64,000 nucleotides of DNA from Nitzschia sp. DOCU1 (lineage: Eukaryota; Bacillariophyta; Bacillariophyceae; Bacillariales; Bacillariaceae): positions 1,116,001-1,180,000 of the forward strand of contig OX595990.1 in NCBI GenBank assembly GCA_951394045.1. Direction: 5' to 3'. Shown piece after piece: positions 30,925 to 41,079 of this stretch (position 1 is the first letter of the stretch; each line of letters starts with the position of its first letter). The position numbers and the translations under genes were made by a program. The notes below the pieces were generated by a model. It was not told where the DNA came from. It ran no database searches and was given only the letters and a program-made list of their open reading frames with translations.

Positions 30925-31258
30925 AGGGAGCTGAGTCTAAAATCCTGGGCGCAGAAACCGCGCGATTTAGACCTCAAGTCTCAATTCTAACGCAAATAAA
31001 GGCCTTTATTTGCGATGGGTACGTATTTAGGGCTGTAGAATCAATACCGAGTCTAGCTCACCTTCGCAAATAAAGGCACTTATTCGCCATCATTCGACGT
31101 CACGACCGCTCCGTCGTGACGTCCCACCCAGAGTTCAAAACCATGCCGGCGTGCCCGTCGAAACGGTCCGATCCGAGCAAGTCTCCCGCCAAGATCCCGA
31201 TGAGCGTCTTCCATTTTCGTCGTCGCAAACACATTCGCATCGCATTGCATTGTCAACC

Positions 31259-33713
31259 ATGCCAAGAGGACGTAAGAAACAAACCTATGGCGGGTCCACC
31301 CCTGTAGCAGGCCCTGTAGTAGTGCCTGCAATTGTAACCCAGCACCAAACCAATGTAGCAGTAGCCGCCAACAATCTCACAGCAGCTGCTGGTGCCGCTG
31401 CAATGGCGGAGGCTGTCCGTGCTATCAACCTAGCACACAGGAAGCCGAACACTGCAGCTGCCTACGATCCGAAATCGCTAGAATGGAATGAATTCTGCGA
31501 TGCAATGTATTCTGAGCACCCTGTAGCTTTCAGATATACAGTGGATAGTGAGAAACTCTTTCGTTTCATCGGCTACCATGCCTTTAGAAACAAAAGACAA
31601 GGCGGGAAAAGTCGACCTGGTCGTGTCTCGTTTGACCCGTTGGAACGAAGGAACAGGAACTTCTCCAGCACATTGCCGCGCGCCAGGAGAACCCAGAGTA
31701 CGTGTTCCCCGACCCTGAGCACCCGTTGGGTGCTGATGCAATTAACACGTATATCAGTACAGTTCGGAGCATCTGGAGCGAACAGCGGGAAAAAGGGGCG
31801 AACAACCACAGCTGGGATGCCATCCGTGGAGATCTACGTGTAGTGCACATGGTGAACATGGTGAAGGGCCGCAAGGCCCGAATCAAACGCGCAAGATTTG
31901 ACGAGAAACTCGACCGAGATTTCCAGCCTTTTCAGTCAATGGACCAGTTTCCCATTGCTGAACAATGGCTGTGGGACTATGGCAAAGGGACGAGACAGCA
32001 ATGCTTTGTAGGCTTGAGATCGCGTATGGCATTCTCATGGTGCTACCATGCTGTTCTCCGCCAGGAGAGTCTATTTCTTGGTGAGTTGAGCGACTTGTTT
32101 AGTTTTATTCTTCGTCGTGACGATCATTCAGATCCCATGGAGGTTGTCATCCTCCAAATGAGGACAGGCAAAACTGTAGGTCGTTGCAATGATAGCCCGC
32201 AATATGGTCGCGCTATTCGCAACAAGAAAGTGTTGGAATGCCCTGTTGGCGCCCTTGCATTCTATCTATTCTACAGGTTTGCCTACAGTGGAGAAATGAG
32301 CGACAGCTGCAGGCCGGACTTTTCCGAAAATAAGGCCTGGTTTGATGTCAAACTTCTTTCAGACGGTAGTCTGAATCATAGTAAGTGCATGAAGCCACGA
32401 ACTTTCACTGATGTGATAAAGAAATGCTTCGCCGAATGTCACATCTTTGCTTCCTGGGTTGGCCATTGGGGCCGCCATTGTGCAAATGCAAAAATGGAGA
32501 CGATGGATGTGCCGGATGTTCAACAGATGAGGATGGGTAAGTGGGAGTATTGTTTGTGTTTTCGTTAGCAACATTGATGACTTACGTATTGTTCTCTACT
32601 GTGCTGTCGTCGAATATATTTAAAGGGCATTGGGACCACACCGTCCATGCCAAAACATATTCGTCACAGGTAGCCATTCATGGCATGAAAGGCATGGCCG
32701 GCTACACCAAGAATGAAGACTACTACCTCCCACGCAATCGGATTGAGCCGCCTACTGAGCTAGAAAAGCAGATCTTTCCTTGGGTCGACGCGGAATTGGT
32801 TAAGTTAGAGGAAAAATTTGCGGCAGACAGCGACGATCCAAAGGCGACAGCATGGGGCTTCCTTCGGTTTTTGAGGTCGATGAGGCGGGTCATTCTGCAG
32901 GATGCAGCGGCCATGATTGTGGAGGACCCAGGGCGGCGCAATCAGCATCCATTCTTCCAGTTGGAGTTGTTCCATTCTGATTCCTTTGAGGCATTTGTTG
33001 GCCGGATGCGCAATCTTTTGATGGAGTCGTCAGTGCAGGCAGAGGCAAGAGGACAGATAGAGAAGGCACTTAGGGGCATGAACGCGAGATTCAACAATCT
33101 GGAGAGTAGAGTGCAGGGGGGGTATTCCATGGTTGCTAGCCGCCTTGAGGAGTTGGTAAGGGCACAACTTGACAATTTTCGAGTTTCAATCGCAGCTACA
33201 GTGGCAGACCAGTTGATTGTTGCAGCCGATTCGATCAGGGCAACTGGCGGCGATAGAGAGTCGAATGGTGGAGAACAAGGAGGTAGTGGAGTGGAGGAGT
33301 TGGAGGCTTCTGGTTTGGATGATCCAAGTTACTTTGGGCACAAGTTGACAACGGGATTCTGCGGTTCAGATTCCGTTTTTCGGATGTACAATGAATGGCA
33401 TGGGCTAAGGGAGTTCACAGGAATTCCTGTGGATGGAGGCATTGCCACCATTGAGGCTGCTCATGGGAGCAATTGGCGGAAAGTGGGCAAATATTGGACG
33501 GCCAAGGAGCAAAAACATTTCAGTAGGATGGGGATCATCATGAGGGGCATCGATTGTGCAGTGGCAGAAGGCCACAATTTCGCTGATGTTTGTCAGGAGC
33601 TGACACAGCACTTTACTCATGGCGGTTCCAAGTCGCTAGCAGGTTTAGCAATCTATGTTCAGGAGAAAGGTTGGGTTGAAAGGAAGAGGAGGAGGGTGGA
33701 GACCGATAACTAG
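31259..33713 (+). pseudogene. Crypton tyrosine recombinase, copy 2 (same frameshift and intron)
   Basis: Matches copy 1 with few changes. In the coding frames these are a silent Ala codon change near 31800, Lys to Glu in DFSENKAWF, Asp to Asn in ARFNNLES and Ala to Thr in GIATIEAAH. The C-run frameshift lies at about 31636-31638 and the intron at 32537-32625. The HWGR motif and the G-H-W...Tyr segment are both kept. Because the frameshift is shared, it predates the duplication. Non-silent changes are not outnumbered by silent ones in this tiny sample, so there is no sign of selection on the protein after duplication. Confidence 0.8.
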
Positions 33714-35102
33714 TGGCGCTAAATTCAGTGGTCCCCTGGAGAGGGGGGTGGTGGTGGGCAAAACTTTACTCAATTATACATAACTGAATAGCAAGGATTT
33801 TGATTCTATAGTTATTTCTACTGGAGCAATTTCATAGCCTAGTAAAGATTTCAAGATTTCTGTCAATGCCATGGTCAAATTCCTGAAAAGTTTTAGTCTT
33901 GGTCCGAGCCGTCGAGGACGGGGTGTTCCCCCAAAAAGTTAGTCTGGGAAGTCATGGATATTGTTGACTCAATGGAATGTGGAGGTGTGACGAGCGCTTT
34001 GTGTTAAATGAAGGTATCCTAAGTAGAAAGCATGTTAAAGGTGGTACATCTTCTACATACATGTTTTGGCAACAGGGATCTTGGTACAAATGAAAAGTGT
34101 GTGGTTTTTTCCGGACCAGTACCAGAGATCACCGTTCAAATGTCTCGTAGAATGCCCAAAATGGGGTCTGAGGCTTCATTTCCGGCCCTTGGACTGTGGA
34201 AAGAGAACAGGTACATAATCTACACAAAAGACGTACAATAGACAGTGGGTTTTGTGGCATCTCAAAATTGCTAAGTACTTTAAAATTTGTATGGGTTTGC
34301 CATCTAAGTAATGATTCGGTGCAATAAATTTCAACTAAGTATCTAAATGTTAAGATTGCTAAGTGACTGCCCAAGGAGACGGATCTCGGACACCAGAGAA
34401 GCTTGGACTTCCTTAAGAGACGCGACCTCCGCCTGCAAGCCTGCCACCTTGTCCGTCAGAGCCTTGAGGTCCGACTGGTCATCTTGTGTACCCCCCTCTT
34501 CCTCCGGGGGCACCTCTTGGGGGGGAAGGACTAGATGGACTTGTCGTACCTTTGCTACCGATGTTTTGAGCACAAGGATCGTCATTCCAGAATGAGGACC
34601 TTCATCCAGCCTCACATGCAGCTTCATTGGCGTCACCCTGATGACAATGCCAATGTTGCATGCAGTGTTTGGCTTTTTTTTGTACGTACCACGTACGATT
34701 TTCACTCTGTCACCAACCCTCATGGTGGATGATTCCAATGCGATGGACTTCGACGATTTGTGACAAATTTGGGGGCCAGAGCACTGGCTGGTGCGCGAGG
34801 AGTTTCCCTCCAAAAATGTCCACATTCGGTTGGTAAATGACAGTTATTTTTGTTGCACGCCGGCGGTGCCGGCGCGCGCTTTCCAAGTCAACGGCTTGTA
34901 AAGCAGAGCGCGCGAATTTACTTATGCATGAGAGCAGGCATGCCCCTTTGCATAAATGTAAAGGTGTTTACGTTAAGTATTTTTTGCTGAGTTTATTTGT
35001 AAAGGTACCTACGGAGTCTAGCCGCAGGCTAGACTCCACCGCAACACCACGCGATAAGCCCTAGACGCGGTGTTAGACTAAGGATAAATAATCTTTCATT
35101 AT
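33680..35102. repeat. A repeat, copy 3 (array terminus)
   Basis: 1,423 bp. The homology ends at ...CTTTCATTAT, after which GPCR copy 3 upstream sequence begins. Near the right end, TGCTGAGTTTATTTG replaces TGCTGGTATTATTTG of the other copies, the only multi-base difference noticed. Confidence 0.85.
34343..34825 (-). CDS. KOW-like/coiled-coil protein, antisense in A repeat 3
   Basis: Third identical copy of the 160-residue KOW-like/coiled-coil frame. This one has no recombinase body downstream on its plus-strand side, so any function would be in trans. Confidence 0.55.
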   Translation of the reverse strand: MWTFLEGNSSRTSQCSGPQICHKSSKSIALESSTMRVGDRVKIVRGTYKKKPNTACNIGIVIRVTPMKLHVRLDEGPHSGMTILVLKTSVAKVRQVHLVLPPQEVPPEEEGGTQDDQSDLKALTDKVAGLQAEVASLKEVQASLVSEIRLLGQSLSNLNI

Positions 35103-35276
35103 TTTCGACGAGTGGTACACAGCCCAAAGTGCACAATAACAACAATTGGCTTTATGATACTTGCTATTAAAATTCCAATATCACTGGTCACAAAGACATC
35201 TGGGATTTATCGCCGATCTAAGAGACCCGCTGTTGCTGGCCAAGCCTCTTTCCAACGGGGAAGGTGAGATTCTGCC
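35103..35276. promoter_or_regulatory. Upstream region of GPCR copy 3
   Basis: Related to 21609-21812 ahead of copy 1, with small indels (TTTCGACGAGTG, CACTGGTCACAAAGA, GATTCTGCCATGGCAGAT). No core promoter element was identified. The Crypton array abuts it directly, so any more distal control sequence has been replaced. Confidence 0.4.
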
Positions 35277-36176
35277 ATGGCAGATATTTACACAGAAGTT
35301 CAGCGCAAAATGCTGACCATCCTTCCTATGACTACGTCGCCACTTTCCATCATGGGGTCGTCTTTAATTCTGTACATGTTACATCTTCGGGGAGAGAGGC
35401 GGCTCTACCATCGGCTGATGTTTGCTCTGTGTGTCTCTGACGTTATGAGCTCTTGCAATTCTATGTTGAGTACGATACCAGTACCAAAGGAAATGGGCGT
35501 CTTTCTGGCCAAAGGGAACACGGCTACTTGTACCGCATCGGGTTTCTTTTCACAACTAAGCGCCGCTACGGGATTCTACAATATCTCGTTGATGTTTTTC
35601 TTTATTTGTACGGTGCGTTACAAATGGAGAGAAAAAGATATTGCGGCTAGATACGAAAAGTACATGCACACAATTTGTGTTGGTCCTCTGCTGTTGTTCG
35701 GTATTTTGGGGGTCTCCCTACAAATGTATAATCCTGTGGCGGGTCTCGGATTCTTGATATGCTTCATAACACCGTATCCACCGGACTGTGACATTATGGA
35801 CGATGTGGAATGTACACGCGGGGAGCATGCTCGAGTGTTTCTGACGGTGGCAGGTGTTTCACCCTTGCTGATAACGGTGAGCATCCTGTTGGGGGCTGTC
35901 TTGTTTGTTTGGTGGACTGTCCGACAGAATCAGCTGCAGTCTTCTCGACATGGCCAATACAATGTTCACAACACCAGTCGACAGGTCGCTATCCAATCGC
36001 TCGTCTATGGGGTTGTCTTTTTCAATACCTATGTTTGGTTATTGATCAATCCAATTGAGGATTTGATTTTTCCCAACAAAGAAATCACCAACTTCCGAGT
36101 GGCCGTTCGATTCTTGGGTCAATTCTTTTATACGAGCCAGGGCTTTTTCAATTTTCTGATCTATATTCGACCATGA
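35277..36176 (+). CDS. Seven-transmembrane GPCR-like receptor, copy 3 (nonsense codon before the tail)
   Basis: 299 residues, seven helices, very similar to copies 1 and 2: identical start MADIYTEVQRKMLTILPMTT, the TM3-end CTVRYKW, loop CFITPYPPDC and TM7 TSQGFFNFLIYIRP. The codon after YIRP is TGA, where copies 1 and 2 have CGA (Arg). The protein therefore stops at the inner end of TM7. Downstream sequence stays in frame (36177-36590) and encodes the usual tail. The helices are uninterrupted, so a tail-less receptor could still fold. Function and ligand are unknown. Confidence 0.78.
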   Translation: MADIYTEVQRKMLTILPMTTSPLSIMGSSLILYMLHLRGERRLYHRLMFALCVSDVMSSCNSMLSTIPVPKEMGVFLAKGNTATCTASGFFSQLSAATGFYNISLMFFFICTVRYKWREKDIAARYEKYMHTICVGPLLLFGILGVSLQMYNPVAGLGFLICFITPYPPDCDIMDDVECTRGEHARVFLTVAGVSPLLITVSILLGAVLFVWWTVRQNQLQSSRHGQYNVHNTSRQVAIQSLVYGVVFFNTYVWLLINPIEDLIFPNKEITNFRVAVRFLGQFFYTSQGFFNFLIYIRP

Positions 36177-36590
36177 TACATGCGGATCCGAAAGCGTCGA
36201 GGCGACATGTCCATGTGGTGGGCCTTTCGAGAATCCATTATCGGCGAAGCGTTAGAATCTTCAAGATACCGTCCGGTGGGAACCGGGACGGGATCCGAGA
36301 ATTCGTTTCGGAACCAAAGTAACAAATCTTGGGCTCCCTTTCGCTCTTTACGTGGCATCAGTTCGAAACAACCATTCCCGTCACATTCAGCTAGCAGGGA
36401 GTTTACGATGCCCACGTGCACCAATGGTGAGGCAGTGGTGGTTGGATCTTCTTCTTCCTTGAGCATTGATATTTCGCACGATGATGCGATCGAAGACGTG
36501 GCGACGGTTTCCGTGGAGGAACCGACAAGCGCGGAGCCCAAAAAGGACGACGACAACTCCCTCGGGAAAGCAACGAAAGAAGGAATATAG
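36177..36590 (+). pseudogene. In-frame tail of GPCR copy 3 beyond the stop
   Basis: Open frame directly following the TGA: YMRIRKRRGDMSMWWAFRES, a Ser/Asn-rich middle, and an acidic end (EEPTSAEPKKDDDNSLGKAT). It keeps 137 codons open after the stop, so the nonsense change is recent or is read through. Confidence 0.65.
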
Positions 36591-36645
36591 TAGCAATCTT
36601 GGCAACGTGCAGCTATAATGGACTAGGATCTCCGTTATATGAAAT

Positions 36646-37476
36646 CTAGCTGCTTCTTGGTGCCTGATAAGGATTGGCAACACCAGCTTTGATTCGTTGC
36701 AACTCCTTGGTGATACCCGGAAACAAATCCATGGCTACTCGTTGTGCTCGAGCCGCAAAGGCTTGTGGTGTATCCAAAGCGGGACGAACGTCAATATCGA
36801 CCCGCGGAAGGCCGCTTCGAGCATCCTCCTGCATATAAAAATCCAAGACATAACGTTTGTCCTTGTCAACGCCGTTATCAATATACCAGTCATGACGATC
36901 AAACGGCTCTTGCTGAAAGAGTAGACGACTCCAAATCCACGCTTTGGGTGACAAATCCTTGGGTCGTCCTTGAAATCGCACCAATTGAATGTCACGCTTG
37001 TCGGATGGCGATGATTCCCATTCTTGCAAAAGTCTCCAACTTCGTTCATTGACGGAATTATGAATTTGCAAAAAGGAAGGAATCGACTCTTCTTCGATAC
37101 CTTCCCAGCCTTTTCGCTTCATGGCATTGAAAACCTGTTGTTCGGATGGATAGACCCAACGCGACGTTTCGGCACCCAGCTGATGATGTGGGGTTTCCTC
37201 GGCAGCAGCACCTCGTGGAATGGACGATTCGGCACGGTACGTTGACAGTGGCAAACGCTGACCAGGATGTGGGGTCTGGGCATGTTTCGCGGCCTCTTCT
37301 AATGACGCTGGAAGGTTCTTTCGTTGCAATTCTATATCGCGAGGAGACAAGGGTTCCTCTTTGGATTGACGAATGTTCAGAACTTTCCAGAGCGACGAGG
37401 CTCCACCTTTGTGGTCGACTGGGCACTTGCCACTGGATGATTCGGAGGAGGAGGCTTCTGAGGGGGCAGGGGACAT
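36646..37476 (-). CDS. HCCS: Holocytochrome c synthase (cytochrome c heme lyase)
   Basis: Attaches heme covalently to cytochrome c in the mitochondrial intermembrane space. 276 residues, intronless, typical length. The N-terminal CPVDH is a CP heme-regulatory motif. The conserved core follows: WVYPSEQQVFNAMKRKGW, then IHNSVNERSWRLLQEWE with the catalytic heme-ligand His, then PKDLSPKAWIWSRLLFQQEP, PFDRHDWYIDNG and YVLDFYMQED. The end VDVRPALDTP is also family-typical (VDIDVRPALD). The start at 37476 is the first Met and gives the motif a normal position. It is divergent from the EamA gene at 37850. Confidence 0.93.
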   Translation of the reverse strand: MSPAPSEASSSESSSGKCPVDHKGGASSLWKVLNIRQSKEEPLSPRDIELQRKNLPASLEEAAKHAQTPHPGQRLPLSTYRAESSIPRGAAAEETPHHQLGAETSRWVYPSEQQVFNAMKRKGWEGIEEESIPSFLQIHNSVNERSWRLLQEWESSPSDKRDIQLVRFQGRPKDLSPKAWIWSRLLFQQEPFDRHDWYIDNGVDKDKRYVLDFYMQEDARSGLPRVDIDVRPALDTPQAFAARAQRVAMDLFPGITKELQRIKAGVANPYQAPRSS

Positions 37477-37849
37477 GATACTAGGATGCGGGGGCGGTTG
37501 TGGTCGATGTGTGGTTGTTACACAGCCGGCGCTGTGGCGTTTTTGTGGCTTTCTCGTGAGGGTCTCGCCATGGTCACATTTTTCTTGCGGCCGGTGAGCT
37601 GGTGGAGCCCTACGTGCAAGGACGGACAGACGCTATCCGCGCACCTTTTCGAAACCCGCGCGCTTTCGCGCCTGCCATCCCAAACGAAATTTTGAGTCGA
37701 ACAAGTCACAACAGAACAAAAAAGTCTCGGACGTCGGCGACAGAATTTTGGGGAAGGACGATGAAAAAAGTTGATGACGATTTTGACCTTGACACAATTC
37801 CGCCTTTCTTCGTCAACAATAATTCAGCAACTCTCATCGAATAGCAATC
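37477..37849. promoter_or_regulatory. Bidirectional promoter region, HCCS and EamA transporter
   Basis: A 373-bp gap between divergent starts. No coding frame with domain support and no clear core element are seen. Confidence 0.35.
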
Positions 37850-39016
37850 ATGGTGTCATCCGAACGAATAAGCTCTTTATTGACAGACATGGTAGAGGAA
37901 GCCATGGTACATTCCCCTCTTCATCATAGCGTAACTACTACTGACGATGAAACGGAAACAGACCATACTTCAGAGCTGGAAGCCCCGCTTCTCACTCCTG
38001 AGGAACGATCCTCGTCGATTTGTTTGGACGATGAGCAGCAAATTTTGGACGAAAATATCATCCCGAGTCTCCCAAAGTCATGGGTGGGACCCATGTTACT
38101 CCTGTTTGTCTCTTTTTTATTTGCCACGTTAAATGTTAGTTTACGGAGTCTCTATCTCATGGCGGATCCGCCTACACCTGCTGCGTTAAGTGCCACCCGC
38201 GGATGGATGACCATGTTCATGTTTGTGCCCGTGGTATGTCACAGACGTTATTGCTCTGCTCAGCGACCACGAGAAGCGCTGCTACTGGATACCTATCATA
38301 AACCCATGTGGAGAGTTGCGGGAGAGCTCGCCATTTGGAATTTCCTGGGGCAAGCGCTTTACAACTGGGGCATTTTGTACGTGTCCAGTGCACGAGCCTC
38401 CTTTTTGGGACAGACATCTGTAGTCATGGTACCGTTCATTTGTGCCATGGCAGGAGAAACATTGCGATGGTGGGATGGACTCGGTTGCTTGTGCTCCTTG
38501 TTGGGTCTGATTCTCCTGTCAGTGCAAGACAATCCGGATGAGGACGAAGATGAACCTGGGAATCCTCAGCTTTCGCTGGGATTCGGAGATATTTTGATTC
38601 TCAGCTCGGCATTTTGCTGGTCGTTTTATATTATCAAAACATCCAAACACGCACATGCCTTTGATGAAGTCTATTTACAAGGAGCCAAGAATGGAGTTTT
38701 GGTAGTTTTGTACTCCATCTGGATCCTGATCGCTTGGCTTTGTGCGGAGGACTCGTTGTGGAATGGATGGTACAGTGGCGCGGCATGGGCCATTCTGACT
38801 TACAGTGCCTTTGGTCCGGGCATTCTCGCTGATTTGTTGCAGCAAAAGGGACAAGAGGCAGCAGGACCCACCACCGCCAACCTGGTATTATGCATAGAGT
38901 CAGTCTTTACTGCCATTTTAGGGAGGTTACTCCTCGGAGAAGAAACTTCATGGATTGAGAAACTCGGCGGTGCCTTTTTGATTGTGGGCGCCGTCGTATC
39001 AGGACAATCATCATAG
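37850..39016 (+). CDS. EamA/DMT-family transporter (copy 1)
   Basis: 388 residues, single exon. An acidic N-terminus of about 75 residues precedes about ten membrane helices in two EamA halves: first half PMLLLFVSFLFATLNVSLRS, second half FGDILILSSAFCWSFYIIKTS. The last helices contain the typical GPGILADLLQQKGQ and ESVFTAILGRLLLGEE signatures. DMT proteins export or exchange small metabolites; plastid sugar-phosphate translocators are relatives. It lacks a plastid leader motif. It is paralogous to the gene at 39414-40592, tail to tail with it. Substrate unknown. Confidence 0.85.
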   Translation: MVSSERISSLLTDMVEEAMVHSPLHHSVTTTDDETETDHTSELEAPLLTPEERSSSICLDDEQQILDENIIPSLPKSWVGPMLLLFVSFLFATLNVSLRSLYLMADPPTPAALSATRGWMTMFMFVPVVCHRRYCSAQRPREALLLDTYHKPMWRVAGELAIWNFLGQALYNWGILYVSSARASFLGQTSVVMVPFICAMAGETLRWWDGLGCLCSLLGLILLSVQDNPDEDEDEPGNPQLSLGFGDILILSSAFCWSFYIIKTSKHAHAFDEVYLQGAKNGVLVVLYSIWILIAWLCAEDSLWNGWYSGAAWAILTYSAFGPGILADLLQQKGQEAAGPTTANLVLCIESVFTAILGRLLLGEETSWIEKLGGAFLIVGAVVSGQSS

Positions 39017-39413
39017 CGGACATGTACACATAGGATTGTGACTCATCGCTATTGCTTAGAAATATGTTGATAAACTAAATACCATCAAAGGAAAAGCGAT
39101 CTTGTCCAAAGATCATCAATTAACAACATCGATGCCAACGTAGTTCAAGCCGCTATCCTACCATCATCAGCAACTACAAAACAACCCTCTCATTGGAATG
39201 GTTCACACCATCATCGAATGAGGTTTTTACCGACCCTGAAGCGACATAGAACATCGAAGCCATTGCAGGGGTCGCCTGGGAGCTACCAGTCGCGCCAAAG
39301 CCGCAATTGCTTTGTTCCACCACACGCGTGCGTATCACTTTGGTAAAGGAAGCTAGCTCACCAGGAACCAAGATTGTTCCTCATCCTCATGGGTACGTCA
39401 TGGAATCGAATCA
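39017..39413. other. Convergent intergenic region
   Basis: Between the stops of the two EamA paralogues, about 400 bp. No gene was recognised; it should contain both 3' ends. Confidence 0.3.
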
Positions 39414-40592
39414 TTATGACGTTGAAGTAGACATGATGGAAGCAAAGACAATCAATCCACCACCAATCTTTTCTTGCAAGGTTGTCGACTCTCCCAGAAA
39501 TACCAAACCCAAAATGGCCGTAAATACAGGTTCCAATGAAAGGATTACATTGGCTTCGGCAGCCCAAACAATGGCTTGGCCCTTTTGTTGAATGATATCC
39601 GCCAAAGTACCGGGTCCCAAGGCACTATAAAAGATGAGTAGCCACGACGAAACATCCTTCCATCCTGGCCATAGACTTGTTTGTGTGGAAAGTTGTGCCA
39701 CTAGAAACCACGTCGAGTAGAGAATTGCCATTAACAAGGTTTTGGCGGCTTGCATTTGAATTTCATCAAAGGAACTTCCAATCGATGACAGACGAAACAA
39801 GTAAAAACTCCAACAAAAGGCACCCGATAAGCAAAACAAATCACCAATACCAAATCCCAGCGTCGTGGTAGTCGTAGTCGTAGTAAAGGCAGTAGTTGTA
39901 GTAGAATCATGTGTGCCATGTGCTTCGGAAAGCAACACGAGTCCGACCAATGCAATGACACATCCCATCCATACTCGCCAGTGCAGTCGATAACCTGCCA
40001 AAGCCGACAAGACGGGTGTCATGACGACACTGGTTTGTGTAAAAAAGGATGCCCGAGCACTAGCAGTAGAAAGTAACCCCAGCGTCAACAAACCTTGTGC
40101 TCCAAAGTTGAAAATGGCCAGTTCACTGGCGACGCGCCAAAAGGAAGGCCGGGGAGTACTTGTCGTCAAGTCGGCGGCAGTATCATTATAGACGGATGCT
40201 GGTGTATGTTTCATTAGTAGAGGAATAAAGCACGCCACGGCCAACCAGCCTCTCGACGAACTTAACGCCGATGCCGACGGTGGTCCTGGTCGTTGGTACA
40301 CCAATCGGAGGCTGACATTTAACGAGCCATACAAAAAGGCTACCGCCAAGAGTAAGGCTCGCCCTTGCAAGTTACTCACCAAATGACTTTCATTGCTGCC
40401 AACAGTAGAACCATTACTGGCCATGCAAAGATGTGGATGCGGATCCGTTCGATAATTCAATGGACTCGATGGAGGAGGATTTTCATCGTCACAATGACGA
40501 CGGGAAAGTACTAATGGTTGACTTTCATCGTGATTCTCGACAGTTCTGGTTCGAAGGTGCCCCGCCGTCGTCTCTGACTCTATAGTAGTCAT
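39414..40592 (-). CDS. EamA/DMT-family transporter (copy 2)
   Basis: 392 residues, single exon. It has the same plan as copy 1: a hydrophilic N-terminus, then ALLLAVAFLYGSLNVSLRLV, a mid-protein GDLFCLSGAFCWSFYLFR, and a C-terminal LGPGTLADIIQQKGQA plus SLEPVFTAILGLVFLGES. A Thr-rich loop (TTTAFTTTTTTTT) separates the halves and is absent from copy 1. The inverted arrangement suggests duplication with inversion. Substrate unknown. Confidence 0.85.
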   Translation of the reverse strand: MTTIESETTAGHLRTRTVENHDESQPLVLSRRHCDDENPPPSSPLNYRTDPHPHLCMASNGSTVGSNESHLVSNLQGRALLLAVAFLYGSLNVSLRLVYQRPGPPSASALSSSRGWLAVACFIPLLMKHTPASVYNDTAADLTTSTPRPSFWRVASELAIFNFGAQGLLTLGLLSTASARASFFTQTSVVMTPVLSALAGYRLHWRVWMGCVIALVGLVLLSEAHGTHDSTTTTAFTTTTTTTTLGFGIGDLFCLSGAFCWSFYLFRLSSIGSSFDEIQMQAAKTLLMAILYSTWFLVAQLSTQTSLWPGWKDVSSWLLIFYSALGPGTLADIIQQKGQAIVWAAEANVILSLEPVFTAILGLVFLGESTTLQEKIGGGLIVFASIMSTSTS

Positions 40593-41079
40593 TGTTTCAG
40601 CTCCTGGATTGCTGCTTACTTTTATAGGTTTGATGAATGAGATATGGGATGGTGCAAAAAGCTATCAGATACAACGTGTTTTTGCACATTTCCGTCGTTT
40701 GGAAAAAAGGCGAAGAAAGAGAAGGCATATATGTGGTTCCCGATTTGAAGTCGAAGGGATCGAATACGACTCTTTCGACTTGATCACCGCATTCATTCGG
40801 ATCGGCGCCAAAGGTAGCTATCGTACTACGATGTGAAAACGATTCTTTACTATTGTAGATCGCTCTCCTAGTCAAGTCTCATCTACTAAAGAGTACCTAG
40901 AAGCAGAGTACGTTTCGATAGATAGTCCATTCTAGTGATATACTGAAACAAATATCTTGTTGCAAACCATTTGGTACAGCGGGTCCCTTTGTTCGACCCA
41001 GCCTCTCTCCTCCGCCATTTTTCTTGGATACCAAACGGTTGCCACACACAATCTTTCTTTTCCTTCCCATATCTTAGTT
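40593..41079. other. Intergenic region between two minus-strand genes
   Basis: 487 bp holding the promoter of the EamA copy 2 gene and the 3' end of the acyltransferase gene. Two short plus-strand frames (40609-40836, 40957-41145) show no domain. Confidence 0.3.

Larger units (their letters stand above)
25321..35102. mobile_element. Tandem array of Crypton-type elements, A-B-A-B-A
   Basis: A 9.8-kb direct-repeat array with a 4,178-bp period. The order is A1 25321-26746, B1 26747-29501, A2 29502-30924, B2 30925-33679, A3 33680-35102. B encodes a Crypton-like tyrosine recombinase; A carries an antisense KOW/coiled-coil frame. Copies differ at only a handful of sites by eye. Left and right limits were set by comparison with GPCR copies: the left end replaces the tail of copy 2, and the right end abuts TTTCGACGAGTG, as upstream of copy 1. 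No terminal inverted repeats and no obvious target duplication are seen, as expected for Cryptons. No reverse transcriptase is present. Confidence 0.85.

Noticed and set aside
25321..35102. LTR retrotransposon or DIRS-type retroelement.
   Set aside because: The long direct repeats suggested it. However, there is no reverse transcriptase, RNase H or gag-like frame, the repeat ends are not TG...CA, and the coding body is a Crypton-type tyrosine recombinase.
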